Below, piece by piece: positions 36,043 to 45,789 of a stretch of DNA of 64,000 nt (position 1 is its first letter; each line of letters opens with the position of its first letter). A model generated the notes under the pieces. It was given only the letters and a program-made list of their open reading frames with translations, ran no database searches and was not told the origin of the DNA. Made by a program: the position numbers and the translations under genes. This DNA is from AP-15 sp963790875 (GTDB lineage Bacteria; Pseudomonadota; Alphaproteobacteria; ATCC43930; CGMCC-115725): assembly GCA_963790875.1 (NCBI GenBank), contig CAWBQT010000008.1, forward strand, positions 186,001 to 250,000, read 5' to 3'.

Positions 36043-37020
36043 TCAGCCGACGGTTTGCGTGAAGCGCGGCCTTCCGTCCGGTAGGATATTAGGTTTTTTT
36101 AACATCGCGTGGATGCCCTTGTTGCCGTCGACCAGCTGGGTCACCCGCAGGTCGACGGCGAGGCTGCAGAACATATACGCATCCTCGGCCGGCAAGCCGA
36201 GGCGTTCGCCAATGAGCTTGATCATCTGCCGCAGCGCGGTCTTCGCCGCATCGTCGAGATCCTCGTCGAAGCCCATCGTGATGTGGTGCGACGGCGTCTC
36301 CGCTCGCGGCAGGGCAAAGCCGAGGTCCTTGCGCAGCGTCAGGCGAAAGGTGCCGCTCAAGGCCGTTTCGAGCGCCGTGACGCAGACCTCGCCGTCGCCC
36401 TGCACGCCATGGCCGTCGCCGGCCGAAAACAAGGCGCCGGGCGCCCAGACCGGCAGATACAGGGTCGTGCCGGCGGTCAATTCCTTGAGGTCCATATTGC
36501 CGCCGAATTCGCGCGGCACGATCGAGGTGACGGCGCCATAGACGGGCGGCGGCGCCACCCCCATCACGCCGAAGAACGGCGCCAGCTCGATCTCGGCGCC
36601 CCAGGGCAGCGTACCGATGCCGCGCTGCCGGTCGATCGCGGTGTGCCAGGTCCGGCGCAGCGGAAAGTCCTCGGGCAACGTCCCCGACAGCGGCCGGATG
36701 CGGGTGTAGCCCCAATTCTGCCGGCAGTCGATCGACAGGATCTCGATTTCGAGCACATCGCCCGGCTCCGCCCCGGCGACCGCGATCGGCCCGGTCAGGA
36801 TATGCGCGCCGAGCTGCGGCGCCAACGCCCGGTGGATCGCCAAATGCTCCGGCAATATCTCGAAGCCCGAACCCTGCGGCAGCACATCGGGGCCGCCCGA
36901 AACGCTGTCGAGGGTTACGGTGTCGCCGGAAGCCACCGCCAACACCGGCTTCAGCCCGGCATCGAAGAAGCCCCAATGGCAAGTTTCCGGAGCGGCGTGC
37001 AAGACGTGGTGCTGCGACAT
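36043..37020 (-). CDS. acetamidase/formamidase family protein
   Basis: 325 residues. The FmdA/AmdA pattern is seen in SGGPDVLPQGSGFEILPEHL, HILTGPIAVAGAEPGDVLEI, PREFGGNMDLKEL, AGDGHGVQGDGEVCVTALE, and near the end FCSLAVDLRVTQLVDGNKGI. The family hydrolyses formamide or short amides to ammonia and acid using a metal-dependent mechanism. CAGGAGGAATT precedes ATG 37020. Standing alone beside accessory DNA, it is intact and probably functional; the precise amide is not known. Confidence 0.9.
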   Translation of the reverse strand: MSQHHVLHAAPETCHWGFFDAGLKPVLAVASGDTVTLDSVSGGPDVLPQGSGFEILPEHLAIHRALAPQLGAHILTGPIAVAGAEPGDVLEIEILSIDCRQNWGYTRIRPLSGTLPEDFPLRRTWHTAIDRQRGIGTLPWGAEIELAPFFGVMGVAPPPVYGAVTSIVPREFGGNMDLKELTAGTTLYLPVWAPGALFSAGDGHGVQGDGEVCVTALETALSGTFRLTLRKDLGFALPRAETPSHHITMGFDEDLDDAAKTALRQMIKLIGERLGLPAEDAYMFCSLAVDLRVTQLVDGNKGIHAMLKKPNILPDGRPRFTQTVG

Positions 37021-37085
37021 CGCGAATTCCTCCTGCGAACCGGGCTGGCCAATTCTATTACATGGACATCAAAGGTACATGAACA

Positions 37086-37427
37086 TCAAAGGTCGGTATT
37101 CGCCGATTGGCCTGGAAACAGCGTCGCTTTGCTCCAATCCGACCAATCGCCGGCGACCGGGTTGTTCGGATCGCGGTCGTGCCGCCAGCAAATGATTTCG
37201 GCGTTAGGGGCTTCGATCGAGTGGGTGGTGTCCTTCGTCATGACGAATTCTTTGGTGGCCACGTAACCGGGTCCGCGGTTGTCGCAGTCAGTGCTGTTCG
37301 TGATGACCGCCTGGACGTTGACGTGCGCCCAATAGGGGTCGTTCAGGGTCAATTTCGCCGAGTTGTCCGAGCCTGAGGAACAGGCCGCGAGGCACAAGAG
37401 CGCGCCCAGCCCGAGCGGATGACGCAT
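37086..37427 (-). CDS. small lipoprotein
   Basis: 113 residues from ATG 37427. The signal MRHPLGLGALLCLAACSS has a lipobox LAAC, so Cys16 is probably lipidated. The mature part (LTLNDPYWAHVNVQAVITNS, CDNRGPGYVATKEFVMTKDT, EIICWRHDRDPN) resembles short conserved alphaproteobacterial lipoproteins of unknown role. It is on the same strand as holA but 140 bases downstream of it, and 65 bases upstream of the formamidase start. Confidence 0.72.
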   Translation of the reverse strand: MRHPLGLGALLCLAACSSGSDNSAKLTLNDPYWAHVNVQAVITNSTDCDNRGPGYVATKEFVMTKDTTHSIEAPNAEIICWRHDRDPNNPVAGDWSDWSKATLFPGQSANTDL

Positions 37428-37567
37428 TCGCCGACCCCCCCTGTGGATCAATAGGTTGGCGGCGCACGCCGAGAGACGAGAACGGCCCGCCGCGGCACCC
37501 CTGCCGGGCGAGGAGATATTGCCGGCGAGCGAACCGGGGCAAGCGGAATCTTCGCCACGCTCCGTGG

Positions 37568-38596
37568 TCAGCCGGCGGTTTCGCGCGCTGCGAGGACGAG
37601 CGCCGTCAGCGCTCCTCGGCACAGGGTTTCGGCCGGGAACCCGGTCTGCTTCATGTTCACCTCGGCGCGGGCGAGTCGATCGAGCGCTGCCCGCAACCCT
37701 CTGTCGCGCCATTTTCCGAGCTGGCGACGAAAATGATCCTCATGCTGGTAGAAGATCGGCGGACGGGCGCGGCGCAGCGCGTCGGCGACCGGCGTTCCGG
37801 CCGCAACCACGGCGGCGAGCGCGTGCAGGCGTTGCAGGTGGCGCAGCGCGGCGCGCACCACGGTCACCGGCGAGGTCCCTTCCTGGAAGATCCGGTCGAG
37901 GACGCGGTCGAGGCGGGCAGCGTCGCCGTCGGCGGCGGCCATCACCGCATCGTCGAGATCGAGTGCGGCGCTGTCGCCGACCGACAGCCTGGCATCGTCG
38001 AGTTCGACGCGGCCGCCCTCCCCGGCATAGAGCGAGAGCTTTTCGAGTTCGGATCGCGTCAGCAGGCGGTCGGCGCCGAGATGGTCGACGAGATAGTGGA
38101 CGGCCTCGGCGCTCGCGGTGATCCGATGCGCCCCCAGGCTCTCGCGGATCAGGACGGCGCGCTCGCGCGCGGTGTCGGGATAGCAGGCGATCGCCGCGGC
38201 GCGCGGCGCGGCTTCGAATGCCCGGCGCAACGTCGACCCGCGCGCCAGTTCGCTGGCTTCGACGACTATCAGCGCGTCGCCCGGCGGCGCGTCGAGAAAG
38301 CCCGCGAACAGCTTCGCCTGGGCGTCGCCGGCGCCGCGCACCCGCACGACCCGCCGGCCGCCGGTAAGGCTGAGCTGCGCCGCTTCGTCGCCGAGGCGGG
38401 CCGGGTCGTCGGCGAGGCCCGGTCCGGAGAGCTCGGCGACGCGGAACGGATCGCCGAGCGCCGGGCAGACGAACCGCGCCAGCCGGTCGGCCCGCTCGCG
38501 CACCAGCCCCGCTTCCGGGCCGTAGAGCAGCACGGCGCGAATTTCCGGATCGGGGCGCTCGAGAAAGGCGGCGACCCGCGCGCTCGGCAGGTTCAC
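37568..38596 (-). CDS. holA: DNA polymerase III subunit delta
   Basis: 342 residues. The N-terminal AAA+-like domain starts IRAVLLYGPEAGLVRERADR; the RFC-like middle includes LIVVEASELARGSTLRRAFE and RERAVLIRESLGAH; a C-terminal collar helix bundle has LRHLQRLHALAAVV. It is the clamp-loader wrench that opens the beta clamp. It lies immediately downstream of lptE (6-base gap) and leuS on the same strand, the normal alphaproteobacterial order. Confidence 0.92.
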   Translation of the reverse strand: MNLPSARVAAFLERPDPEIRAVLLYGPEAGLVRERADRLARFVCPALGDPFRVAELSGPGLADDPARLGDEAAQLSLTGGRRVVRVRGAGDAQAKLFAGFLDAPPGDALIVVEASELARGSTLRRAFEAAPRAAAIACYPDTARERAVLIRESLGAHRITASAEAVHYLVDHLGADRLLTRSELEKLSLYAGEGGRVELDDARLSVGDSAALDLDDAVMAAADGDAARLDRVLDRIFQEGTSPVTVVRAALRHLQRLHALAAVVAAGTPVADALRRARPPIFYQHEDHFRRQLGKWRDRGLRAALDRLARAEVNMKQTGFPAETLCRGALTALVLAARETAG

Positions 38597-38602
38597 GGCA
38601 TC

Positions 38603-39148
38603 TCAGCTAGGCTTCGCGGGTTGCTTCGCAAGGCGGGCCTGCAGGAAAAAGGTCAGCCGCGTCACCATCTCCTCATTGATTTCGACGACGCCGCGCACCG
38701 CCGAATCGTTCTCGGCGACGACGGTCGAGTATTGGTTCGGATTGAGGGCAAACGAATTTTGCGTATGCACGGTGTCGGTGAACAGGAAGGTGCCGCTTTT
38801 CAAATCGATCAAATGATACGTCGCGGTGAGGTCGACCCGGCCGATAGTTGCGGTGCCCTGCGAAATCAGGCCGACATTGGAGAGCGTGTAGCTTAGGCCG
38901 GTCTGCAGCCGATAGCGGGCCGTAGTCGGCTCGCCGGTCGGGTTGAGCGACTCGCGCAATGCCAGCTCCAGGCGCTGGCCAACGCGGTTCGGTATCGGGT
39001 CGACGCGGATGGCGCGCAACTCAGCATTCGCCGGTCCGGTCTCCGCATTGGCGTAAAGCGGCGTCCAGCCGCAGCCCGAGAGGGCGAACAGCAGCGCGAT
39101 GACGAGTGCCGGCGATGCGCGAGCGTCCGGCGGCTCGCGCCGCCGCAT
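38603..39148 (-). CDS. lptE: LPS assembly lipoprotein LptE
   Basis: 181 residues from ATG 39148, chosen over ATG 39163 because AGGGG precedes the former. The signal PALVIALLFALSGCGWTPLY carries a lipobox LSGC and the LptE hallmark GWTPLY. The body (RVGQRLELALRESLNP, RYRLQTGLSYTL, ATYHLIDLKSGTFLF) is the LptE beta-alpha plug fold. It sits with LptD in the outer membrane to insert LPS. Its start is 16 bases past the leuS stop, so one operon leuS-lptE-holA. Confidence 0.87.
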   Translation of the reverse strand: MRRREPPDARASPALVIALLFALSGCGWTPLYANAETGPANAELRAIRVDPIPNRVGQRLELALRESLNPTGEPTTARYRLQTGLSYTLSNVGLISQGTATIGRVDLTATYHLIDLKSGTFLFTDTVHTQNSFALNPNQYSTVVAENDSAVRGVVEINEEMVTRLTFFLQARLAKQPAKPS

Positions 39149-39164
39149 GCTGCACCCCTGCATG

Positions 39165-41750
39165 TCATGCAACGATGCTGACAATCCGGTTCGGCACGAC
39201 GATGACCTTGCGCGGCGCCTGGCCGCCGAGCCAGCGCACGACCTGCGGCAATGCCAGTGCCGCATCCTCGACGGCGGCCGGCACCGTATCTTGCGGCAAT
39301 TCCAGGGTCGCGCGCAGCTTGCCGTTGACCTGGACAGCGATCGTCACCTGATCGTCGCGGACGAGGTCGGGATCGGCCTGCGGCCACGGCACCGTCGCGA
39401 GCAGGTCATCGCCGCCCAGCACTTGCCACATCTCCTCGGCAAGGTGCGGCATCATCGGTCCCAACAGTCGCGTCAAGGTTTCGAGCCCTTCGCGCAACAC
39501 CGCCGGCGCGCCCGGATCCGCCGCCAACACCGCGGGCGGCAGCTCGTCGAGCGCATTGGTCAATTCGCGAATCCGCGCGACGGCGCGATTGAAACGGAAC
39601 TTGTCGAGGTCGTCGGTGACCGCGGCTATCGTCCGATGCGTCGTCCGGCGCAGCCCGGCAAGCGGCGGACTGAGCGCCGCCGGCAACGGCGTGCCGAACG
39701 GCGGCAGTGCCGCAGGCGGCTCGCTGACCATCCGCCACAGCCGGTTGACGTAGCGCCAGATCCCCTCGATCCCGGTCTCGGTCCATTCGAGGTCGCGCTC
39801 GGGCGGGCTGTCCGACAATAGATAGAGCCGCGCGGTATCGGCGCCGTAGGTGTCGACGATCGCATCGAGACCGACGACGTTCTTCTTCGACTTGCTCATC
39901 TTTTCGTGCCGGCCGGCGATTACCGGGCGACCGGCGGTATCGACCAGCCGTCCCTGCGGATCGGTCGAAACCTCTTCCGGAAACAGCCAATCCCCGTTCT
40001 CGCTCTGGTAGGTTTGATGACAGACCATGCCTTGGGTGAACAGTCCGGCAAACGGCTCGTCGGGAACATGATAGCCGCAACGTTCGAGCGCCCGGCAGTA
40101 AAAGCGCGAATAGAGGAGGTGCAGGACGGCGTGCTCGACGCCACCGATATACTGGTCGACCGGCATCCAGTAATCGACCGCCTCGCGCTCGAAGGCGTCG
40201 GCCGCGCGCGCCGAACAGAACCGCAGAAAATACCACGACAAGTTGAAGAAGGTGTCGAGGGTGTCGGTATCGCGCCGGGCCGGCCGGCCGCATTTTGGGC
40301 AAGCGACATGCTGCCACGTCGGGTGCTGCGCCAGAGGGTTGCCCGGCGCAGCGAAGCTGACGTCCTCGGGCAGGGTCACCGGCAGATCGGCTTCCGGCAC
40401 CGGCACGATGCCGCAATCACCGCAATGGATGACCGGGATCGGGCAGCCCCAGTAGCGCTGGCGCGATACGCCCCAGTCGCGCAGGCGATAAGCCGTGACG
40501 CGCCGGCCGCGCTGCAGCGCCTCGAGCCGCTCGCCGACGGCGCGCTTTGCCTCGTCGACCTTGAGGCCGTCGAGAAAATCTGAGTTGAACAGCGTGCCGT
40601 CGTCGACATAGGCCTCGTCGGCGATCGCAAACCTAGCCGGATCGGCATCGAGCGGCAGCACCACCGGAATGACCGGCAGCCCGTATTTACGGGCGAATTC
40701 GAGGTCGCGCTGGTCGTGCCCCGGGCAGCCGAAAATCGCCCCGGTGCCATACTCCATCAACACGAAATTTGCGACATAGACCGGAACGCGGCGGCTGTCG
40801 TCGAGCGGGTGGACCGCGTCGAGGCCGGTCGCCCGGCCGCGTTTCTCGGCCAACTCGATCGCCGCTTCACTGGTGCCGAGACGGTTGCATTCGGCGATGA
40901 ACCGGGCGAGGCCGGCATCGCGTTCGGCGAGCCGCTGCGCGAAGGGGTGGTTCGGCGAAAGGGCGAGAAAGGAGGCTCCGAAGAGCGTGTCCGGCCGGGT
41001 CGTGAAGACCTCGATCGTCTCGCCCGCGCCGGCAGCGTCGCCGGCGATCGCGAACGAGACGCGCGCGCCCTCCGAGCGACCGATCCAATTTTCCTGCATC
41101 AGCCGCACGCGCTCGGGCCAGCGGTCGAGTTGGCGGAGCGCCTCCAGCAGTTCTTCGCCATAGGCGGTAATTCGCAAGAACCATTGCGACAACAGCCGTT
41201 TTTCGACACCGGCGCCGGAGCGCCAGCCGCGGCCGTCGATCACCTGCTCGTTGGCGAGCACCGTGTTCTCGACCGGGTCCCAATTGACCCAGGCTTCCTT
41301 GCGGTAGGCGAGGTCGGCGGCGAGGAAGTCGAGAAACATCTTTTGTTCGTGGCGGTAATACTCCGGATGGCAGGTGGCGATCTCGCGCGACCAGTCATAG
41401 GCAAAGCCCATGCGCTGCAGCTGGGCGCGCATCGTCGCGATGTTCCGAGAGGTCCAGACCGTCGGGTGGGTCTGCTCCGCGATCGCGGCGTTCTCGGCCG
41501 GCAGACCGAAGGCGTCCCATCCCATCGGATGAAGGACGTTGAAACCTTGCGCGCGCCGGTAACGGGCGACCAGATCCCCCATCGTATAATTGCGGACATG
41601 GCCGACATGCAGCTTGCCCGACGGATAGGGGAACATCTCGAGCATGTAATATTTCGGTCGCTCGCGCTCGGCGACGACCGTGAAAAGCTCGCGGCCGTTC
41701 CAGATGCGCTGCCACTTTGCCTCGGTTTCTCGGAAGTTGTAGCGCGCCAT
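39165..41750 (-). CDS. leuS: leucyl-tRNA synthetase
   Basis: 861 residues, full length. The class I HIGH motif is in PYPSGKLHVGHVRNYTMGD (about residues 42-60), the CP1 editing domain occupies about residues 225-420 and KMSKSKKN is near residue 617. A zinc-like cluster (CGDCG and CPKCG) lies in the middle insertion. It charges tRNA-Leu in the cytoplasm. Its stop is just before lptE. Upstream, 91 bases separate it from the DUF3576 lipoprotein gene on the same strand. Confidence 0.98.
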   Translation of the reverse strand: MARYNFRETEAKWQRIWNGRELFTVVAERERPKYYMLEMFPYPSGKLHVGHVRNYTMGDLVARYRRAQGFNVLHPMGWDAFGLPAENAAIAEQTHPTVWTSRNIATMRAQLQRMGFAYDWSREIATCHPEYYRHEQKMFLDFLAADLAYRKEAWVNWDPVENTVLANEQVIDGRGWRSGAGVEKRLLSQWFLRITAYGEELLEALRQLDRWPERVRLMQENWIGRSEGARVSFAIAGDAAGAGETIEVFTTRPDTLFGASFLALSPNHPFAQRLAERDAGLARFIAECNRLGTSEAAIELAEKRGRATGLDAVHPLDDSRRVPVYVANFVLMEYGTGAIFGCPGHDQRDLEFARKYGLPVIPVVLPLDADPARFAIADEAYVDDGTLFNSDFLDGLKVDEAKRAVGERLEALQRGRRVTAYRLRDWGVSRQRYWGCPIPVIHCGDCGIVPVPEADLPVTLPEDVSFAAPGNPLAQHPTWQHVACPKCGRPARRDTDTLDTFFNLSWYFLRFCSARAADAFEREAVDYWMPVDQYIGGVEHAVLHLLYSRFYCRALERCGYHVPDEPFAGLFTQGMVCHQTYQSENGDWLFPEEVSTDPQGRLVDTAGRPVIAGRHEKMSKSKKNVVGLDAIVDTYGADTARLYLLSDSPPERDLEWTETGIEGIWRYVNRLWRMVSEPPAALPPFGTPLPAALSPPLAGLRRTTHRTIAAVTDDLDKFRFNRAVARIRELTNALDELPPAVLAADPGAPAVLREGLETLTRLLGPMMPHLAEEMWQVLGGDDLLATVPWPQADPDLVRDDQVTIAVQVNGKLRATLELPQDTVPAAVEDAALALPQVVRWLGGQAPRKVIVVPNRIVSIVA

Positions 41751-41841
41751 CGGTTCTATGTTTCTTTCTGAGATGGCGCCGAAACGACGTCGTCACCGTC
41801 GAGGCTCCGCCGATGCGGCTGCCGGCCGGGTGGGGATGCCG

Positions 41842-42411
41842 TCAACTCTTCAATTCCGAGATCCACTGCTGCTTCAGCTGGCGGGCCCGATAGAGGATCT
41901 TGGTCTCCAGGTCTTCCTGGACCTTTCTGTCGACCGTGCTTTCGACCCATTGGCCATCCGGCCCGCGCACCTGACGGTCGACGGTAACCGCGACCGCATT
42001 GGAATTCAGATAGTACGACAGGATGAACACATCGATCCGGAAACGCTCGTCGGGTTTGTCCGGCGGCGAATACCAATCGGTGACGAGCGAACCGCCAAGC
42101 GGATCCTCTGAGGCGAGCTTCACCCAATGCAGCGTATCGAGCGCCGCCTGCCACAATATCGGGCTGACCTTGGTTCCGGTCTGCGGCCCCGGGTCGCGGT
42201 GCGACCCCTCCTTGGCGAGGCCGAGCACGGTCCACAGCGTCGCCTCGGTATCGATGCCGCCCGAAGGCTTCGCCGCGGCTTGCTGCCCTTGGGCACCGGC
42301 CGCACCCGACGCCGACGCCGACGGGGCGGGCGGGGTCGAGCCGCAGGCGGCGAGCATCAACGAAAGACTTGCGGCAAGCGCCGTCGAGAGGCGGTAATGA
42401 GCGACGGGCAT
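41842..42411 (-). CDS. DUF3576 domain lipoprotein
   Basis: 189 residues from ATG 42411. The signal LAASLSLMLAACGS ends in lipobox LAAC. A Pro/Ala/Ser/Gln linker follows, then the DUF3576 domain with EATLWTVLGLAKEGSHRDPG, ILWQAALDTLHWVKLASEDP, GSLVTDWYSPPDKPDERFRI and KILYRARQLKQQW. DUF3576 proteins are conserved in Alphaproteobacteria next to leuS; their role is probably in the envelope. Divergent from yggS. Confidence 0.88.
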   Translation of the reverse strand: MPVAHYRLSTALAASLSLMLAACGSTPPAPSASASGAAGAQGQQAAAKPSGGIDTEATLWTVLGLAKEGSHRDPGPQTGTKVSPILWQAALDTLHWVKLASEDPLGGSLVTDWYSPPDKPDERFRIDVFILSYYLNSNAVAVTVDRQVRGPDGQWVESTVDRKVQEDLETKILYRARQLKQQWISELKS

Positions 42412-42483
42412 CGGGCGATCCTCGGCGGAGCGGCCTTTTCTGGCTGAAACCGGCCGGGCTCTTGTGCCAGGAATGGAGCGTCT

Positions 42484-43158
42484 ATGGAAGGGATTATCGC
42501 GGCCAACCTCGCCGCCGTCCACGACCGGATCGCCGGCGCCGCACGGGCCGCGGGGCGGCCGCCGCAGAGCGTCGCCCTCGTCGCGGTCAGCAAAACCCAT
42601 CCGGTGGCGAGCGTGCGGGCGGCGCTCGCCGCCGGCCATCGGCTGTTCGGCGAGAACCGGGTGCAGGAGGCGCAGGCGAAATATCCGGCGCTGCGCGACG
42701 CATTTCCGGATCTCGCCCTGCATCTGATCGGGCCGCTGCAAACCAACAAGGTAAAGGACGCCGTCGCGCTGTTCGACGTGATCGAGAGCCTCGACCGGCC
42801 GCGCCTCGCCGCGGCGCTCGCCGCCGAGATGGCGCGCAGCGGGCGCCGCCTGCCCTGTCTGATCGAAGTCAACACCGGCGAGGAGCCGCAGAAAACCGGG
42901 ATCTTGCCCGAGGCGGCCGATGCGTTCATCGGCGAATGCCGCGACCGGCTCGGCTTGCCGATCTCGGGTCTCATGTGCGTGCCGCCGGAGCACGAACCGC
43001 CGGCGCCGCATTTCGCGCTGCTGCGCGAAATCGCGCGGCGGAACGGCCTCGAACTCCTCAGCATGGGGATGAGCGCCGATTTCGAGACGGCGATCCGCTT
43101 TGGCGCGACCCACGTGCGGGTCGGCACCGCGATCTTCGGCGCGCGCGGCGCCGTCTAA
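42484..43158 (+). CDS. YggS-family pyridoxal-phosphate homeostasis protein
   Basis: 224 residues. PLP-binding Lys37 lies in VALVAVSKTHPVASVRAAL, followed by FGENRVQEAQAKYPALRDAF, HLIGPLQTNKVKDAV, the pair LIEVNTGEEPQKTGI and GLMCVPP, and LSMGMSADFETAIRFGATHV. The protein is a monomeric alanine-racemase-fold barrel that buffers free PLP and affects amino acid balance. It is convergent with ykuD-type gene 43.17-43.67 kb and divergent from DUF3576. Confidence 0.93.
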   Translation: MEGIIAANLAAVHDRIAGAARAAGRPPQSVALVAVSKTHPVASVRAALAAGHRLFGENRVQEAQAKYPALRDAFPDLALHLIGPLQTNKVKDAVALFDVIESLDRPRLAAALAAEMARSGRRLPCLIEVNTGEEPQKTGILPEAADAFIGECRDRLGLPISGLMCVPPEHEPPAPHFALLREIARRNGLELLSMGMSADFETAIRFGATHVRVGTAIFGARGAV

Positions 43159-43169
43159 CAGAAGTTGGG

Positions 43170-43670
43170 CTAGCCCGGAACGATCCGCACCTCCGCGTCC
43201 GGCGTCGCCGTACTCAGCAACGCCAAGAGATCGTCGAGAGCGAGTGCGACGCAACCCGCTGTCGGTGCGAAATCCGGCCGGGCGACATGGAGGAAAATTG
43301 CGCTGCCGGCGCCGGGCACGACCGGGTCGTCGTTATAGCCGAGCGGCACGACGATGTCGTAGAGGTGGTCGGCCCGCCACAATTTTTCGCATCGGCTCCG
43401 GTATGGCAGGCCGACCCGGCGATTATAGGCTGCGTCGGCAGGGTCGTCGCACCAGCCGTCTTCGCGTTCGAGCCCGCGTGTCGCCAGCGCCGTCGCAACC
43501 GTGCCGAGGCGGTCGCGGCGGAACAGCACCTCGCGCATCGGCCAGAGGCCCGCCGGGCTGGCGCCGTCGCCTTCGCGCTTGTCGGCGACGACACCGCTGC
43601 GGCCGACCGCGCAACGCAACCGCCGCCCCGCCCACTCGGCTTCGCCGCCGGCCCGGACAATGAGCTCCAT
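43170..43670 (-). CDS. L,D-transpeptidase family protein (YkuD)
   Basis: 166 residues from ATG 43670 (MELIVRAGGEAEWAGRRLRC); an alternative ATG at 43703 just after the ribA stop would add eleven residues. The YkuD catalytic pattern appears as H in AIFLHVARPDFAPTAGCVAL with the TxGC cysteine. DKREGDGASPAGLWPMREVL is typical of short, signal-less YkuD proteins. These can crosslink peptidoglycan or cleave peptides; absence of an export signal leaves localisation unclear. It follows ribA on the same strand. Confidence 0.82.
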   Translation of the reverse strand: MELIVRAGGEAEWAGRRLRCAVGRSGVVADKREGDGASPAGLWPMREVLFRRDRLGTVATALATRGLEREDGWCDDPADAAYNRRVGLPYRSRCEKLWRADHLYDIVVPLGYNDDPVVPGAGSAIFLHVARPDFAPTAGCVALALDDLLALLSTATPDAEVRIVPG

Positions 43671-43706
43671 CCGACCCGATCCCGCCGGCCCCCGCCTCGA
43701 CATCGC

Positions 43707-44807
43707 CTAGAGAAGATGCCCGCTCCGGGTCGCCTTGGTGCGCAGGTAGCGTTCGTTATGGCCGTTTGACGCGAAGACATGCGGGACGCGTTCGACGATG
43801 CGGATGCCGTAGCGTTCGAGTGCCGCCATCTTCTCGGGGTTGTTGGTCAAGAGGCGAATCGTGCCGAAGCCGAGCCGGCGCAGCATCTGCGCGGCGGGCA
43901 GATAAACGCGCTCGTCCGCGTCGAAGCCAAGCTGCTCGTTGGCGTCGAACGTATCGAAACCGGCATCCTGCAACTGGTAAGCGCGCAACTTGTTGACGAG
44001 GCCGATGCCGCGGCCCTCCTGCGCGAGATACAGGAGCACACCGCCGCCCGCCGCCGAGATAGCAGCGATCGCGCCGCGCAGCTGGTCGCCGCAATCGCAG
44101 CGCAGGCTCGCCAACAGATCGCCGGTAAAGCATTCGGAATGTAACCGAACCAGGATCGGGGTGGACGCATCGGGGCGGCCGATGACGATCGCGAGGTGCT
44201 CGACGCCGCCGTCGCTCGGCCGAAACGCGATCAGCCGGGCATCTTCCGCGTCGGCGAGCGGCACCCGCGCCTCGGCGACACGCTCGATCCCGGCCGCCGG
44301 ACCGTCTCGCTTCAGCAGCGCCTCGGCCTCGATCGCGGACAGATCTTGGCGCCGGCCATAGAGCGCGGCCTCGGCCGTCCCGAGGCGCAGCACCAAGGCC
44401 GCGGGCAAGAGCGCGGCGAGTTTGGCAAGCGCCACGGCGGCCAATGCGCCGCCTTTGGCGGCAAGCGGCGCGGCGCCGAACCCCGGCGGTTCGGCCCCGA
44501 GCGAGGCGGCCGGATCGGCGAGATTGCGGATCACCGCGACCGGCAAGTCGGCGGCGACGGATATGGTCACGGCGCCGGACAATTCGTCGCGCGGCGCGAG
44601 ACCGAGCGCCACGGCACGGCGGCGCGTCAATACGACCCGCGCCGGCGCTTTCGACACTTCGCGCAGCCGCCGCAAATTTTCCTCAGTCGCCAGTTCGGCG
44701 GCGATGGTCAGGACGCTGATTTCGTCATCCCGGATCAAAACCGGATCGCCGCGGCGTAGCGCCGTGATGGCCGCGCCGAGCGCGCGCGCCGCCTCCTCCG
44801 ACGCCAT
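43707..44807 (-). CDS. ribA: GTP cyclohydrolase II with degenerate RibB-like N-domain
   Basis: 366 residues from ATG 44807. The C-terminal GTP cyclohydrolase II domain (about residues 165-366) has zinc ligands in SECFTGDLLASLRCDCGDQ, the catalytic LAQEGRGIGLVNKLRAYQLQ, and LLTNNPEKMAALERYGI. It opens GTP for riboflavin synthesis. The first 160 residues resemble the DHBP synthase fold but lack the acidic DDE-type active-site loop, so RibB activity is unlikely; this split is common in Alphaproteobacteria. Divergent from the response regulator. Confidence 0.9.
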   Translation of the reverse strand: MASEEAARALGAAITALRRGDPVLIRDDEISVLTIAAELATEENLRRLREVSKAPARVVLTRRRAVALGLAPRDELSGAVTISVAADLPVAVIRNLADPAASLGAEPPGFGAAPLAAKGGALAAVALAKLAALLPAALVLRLGTAEAALYGRRQDLSAIEAEALLKRDGPAAGIERVAEARVPLADAEDARLIAFRPSDGGVEHLAIVIGRPDASTPILVRLHSECFTGDLLASLRCDCGDQLRGAIAAISAAGGGVLLYLAQEGRGIGLVNKLRAYQLQDAGFDTFDANEQLGFDADERVYLPAAQMLRRLGFGTIRLLTNNPEKMAALERYGIRIVERVPHVFASNGHNERYLRTKATRSGHLL

Positions 44808-45071
44808 GGCGCCTTCAGGGATCGTCCGCTTGGTATCGCGATCTGGCACCCTGTTCCTTCTCCATGGCCGCGCGCCATATGGTACTTTTGGCGAGCGGCC
44901 GGCAACCGCAATCGGTGCAGCGCTGACCAGCAGCATGCCGATGGCGGCGACGCGCGGTCACGAGGCCGCGCGCCGGGGATGACGCGTGCTCGGTCGGCGA
45001 ACAACGGGTGCGCAGCTCGCCGGCTGCTTCGATTGCCGATGGGCGCTCAATCCGGCACGGCGGAAGGGATG

Positions 45072-45761
45072 ATGAGGGCTGGCCGCAGGATCTTGATCGT
45101 CGAGGACGACGACGCACTGCGTCAATCGCTGAGCGAGCAGCTAGAGCTGCACGGCGAGTTCGTCGCCGTCGCCTGCGCCACCGCAGCCGATGCGATCGAG
45201 CTGGTCGAAGGCAAGCGGTTCGACGCCATCCTGCTCGACCTCGGGCTTCCCGACCTGGACGGGCGCGAACTCTGCCGCCGGTTCCGGCGCGCCGGCATCC
45301 AGGCGCCGATTGTTATGTTGACCGGCGCTGACAGCGACGCCGACACGATCCTCGGGCTTGATGCCGGTGCCGACGATTATGTGACGAAGCCGTTTCGCTT
45401 GAGCGTGCTGCTGGCGCGGCTGCGCGCCAATTTGCGGCAGAGTGAACAGAGCGACGGTGCGGAATTCCCGATCGGCCCCTTTACGTTTCGCCCCAGCGCC
45501 AAGCTCCTGACCGACCCGCGCGGCGGCAGACAGGTTAGGCTGACCGAAAAGGAAACCGCGATCCTAAAATACCTCCACCGGGCCGGCGACCAGGCGATCG
45601 CGCGCGAGATCCTGTTGGGCGAAATCTGGGGCTACAATGCCGCGGTCACGACCCATACCCTCGAAACCCACGTCTACCGCCTGCGGCAGAAGATCGAGCG
45701 CGATCCGGCTCATGCCGAGATCCTCGTCACCGAAACCGGCGGCTATCGCCTCGTCCCTTGA
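45072..45761 (+). CDS. OmpR-family response regulator
   Basis: 229 residues from ATG 45072; ATG 45069 is too close to GGAAGGG. The receiver domain has acidic pocket EDD, phosphoacceptor Asp56 in ILLDLGLPDLDG, Thr in MLTGAD and Lys in YVTKPF. The winged-helix domain includes VRLTEKETAILKYLHRAG and THTLETHVYRLRQKIE, ending ETGGYRLVP. No histidine kinase is adjacent, so it is an orphan in this window. It is convergent with a short gene at 45.8-46.0 kb. Confidence 0.92.
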   Translation: MRAGRRILIVEDDDALRQSLSEQLELHGEFVAVACATAADAIELVEGKRFDAILLDLGLPDLDGRELCRRFRRAGIQAPIVMLTGADSDADTILGLDAGADDYVTKPFRLSVLLARLRANLRQSEQSDGAEFPIGPFTFRPSAKLLTDPRGGRQVRLTEKETAILKYLHRAGDQAIAREILLGEIWGYNAAVTTHTLETHVYRLRQKIERDPAHAEILVTETGGYRLVP

Positions 45762-45789
45762 TGACCCCTGCCGGCTTCCGAGCCGCGGT

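Noticed and set aside
42411..43254. Upstream extension of the DUF3576 gene to about 470 codons
   Set aside because: The extension is antisense to yggS; the lipoprotein signal at 42411 marks the true start.
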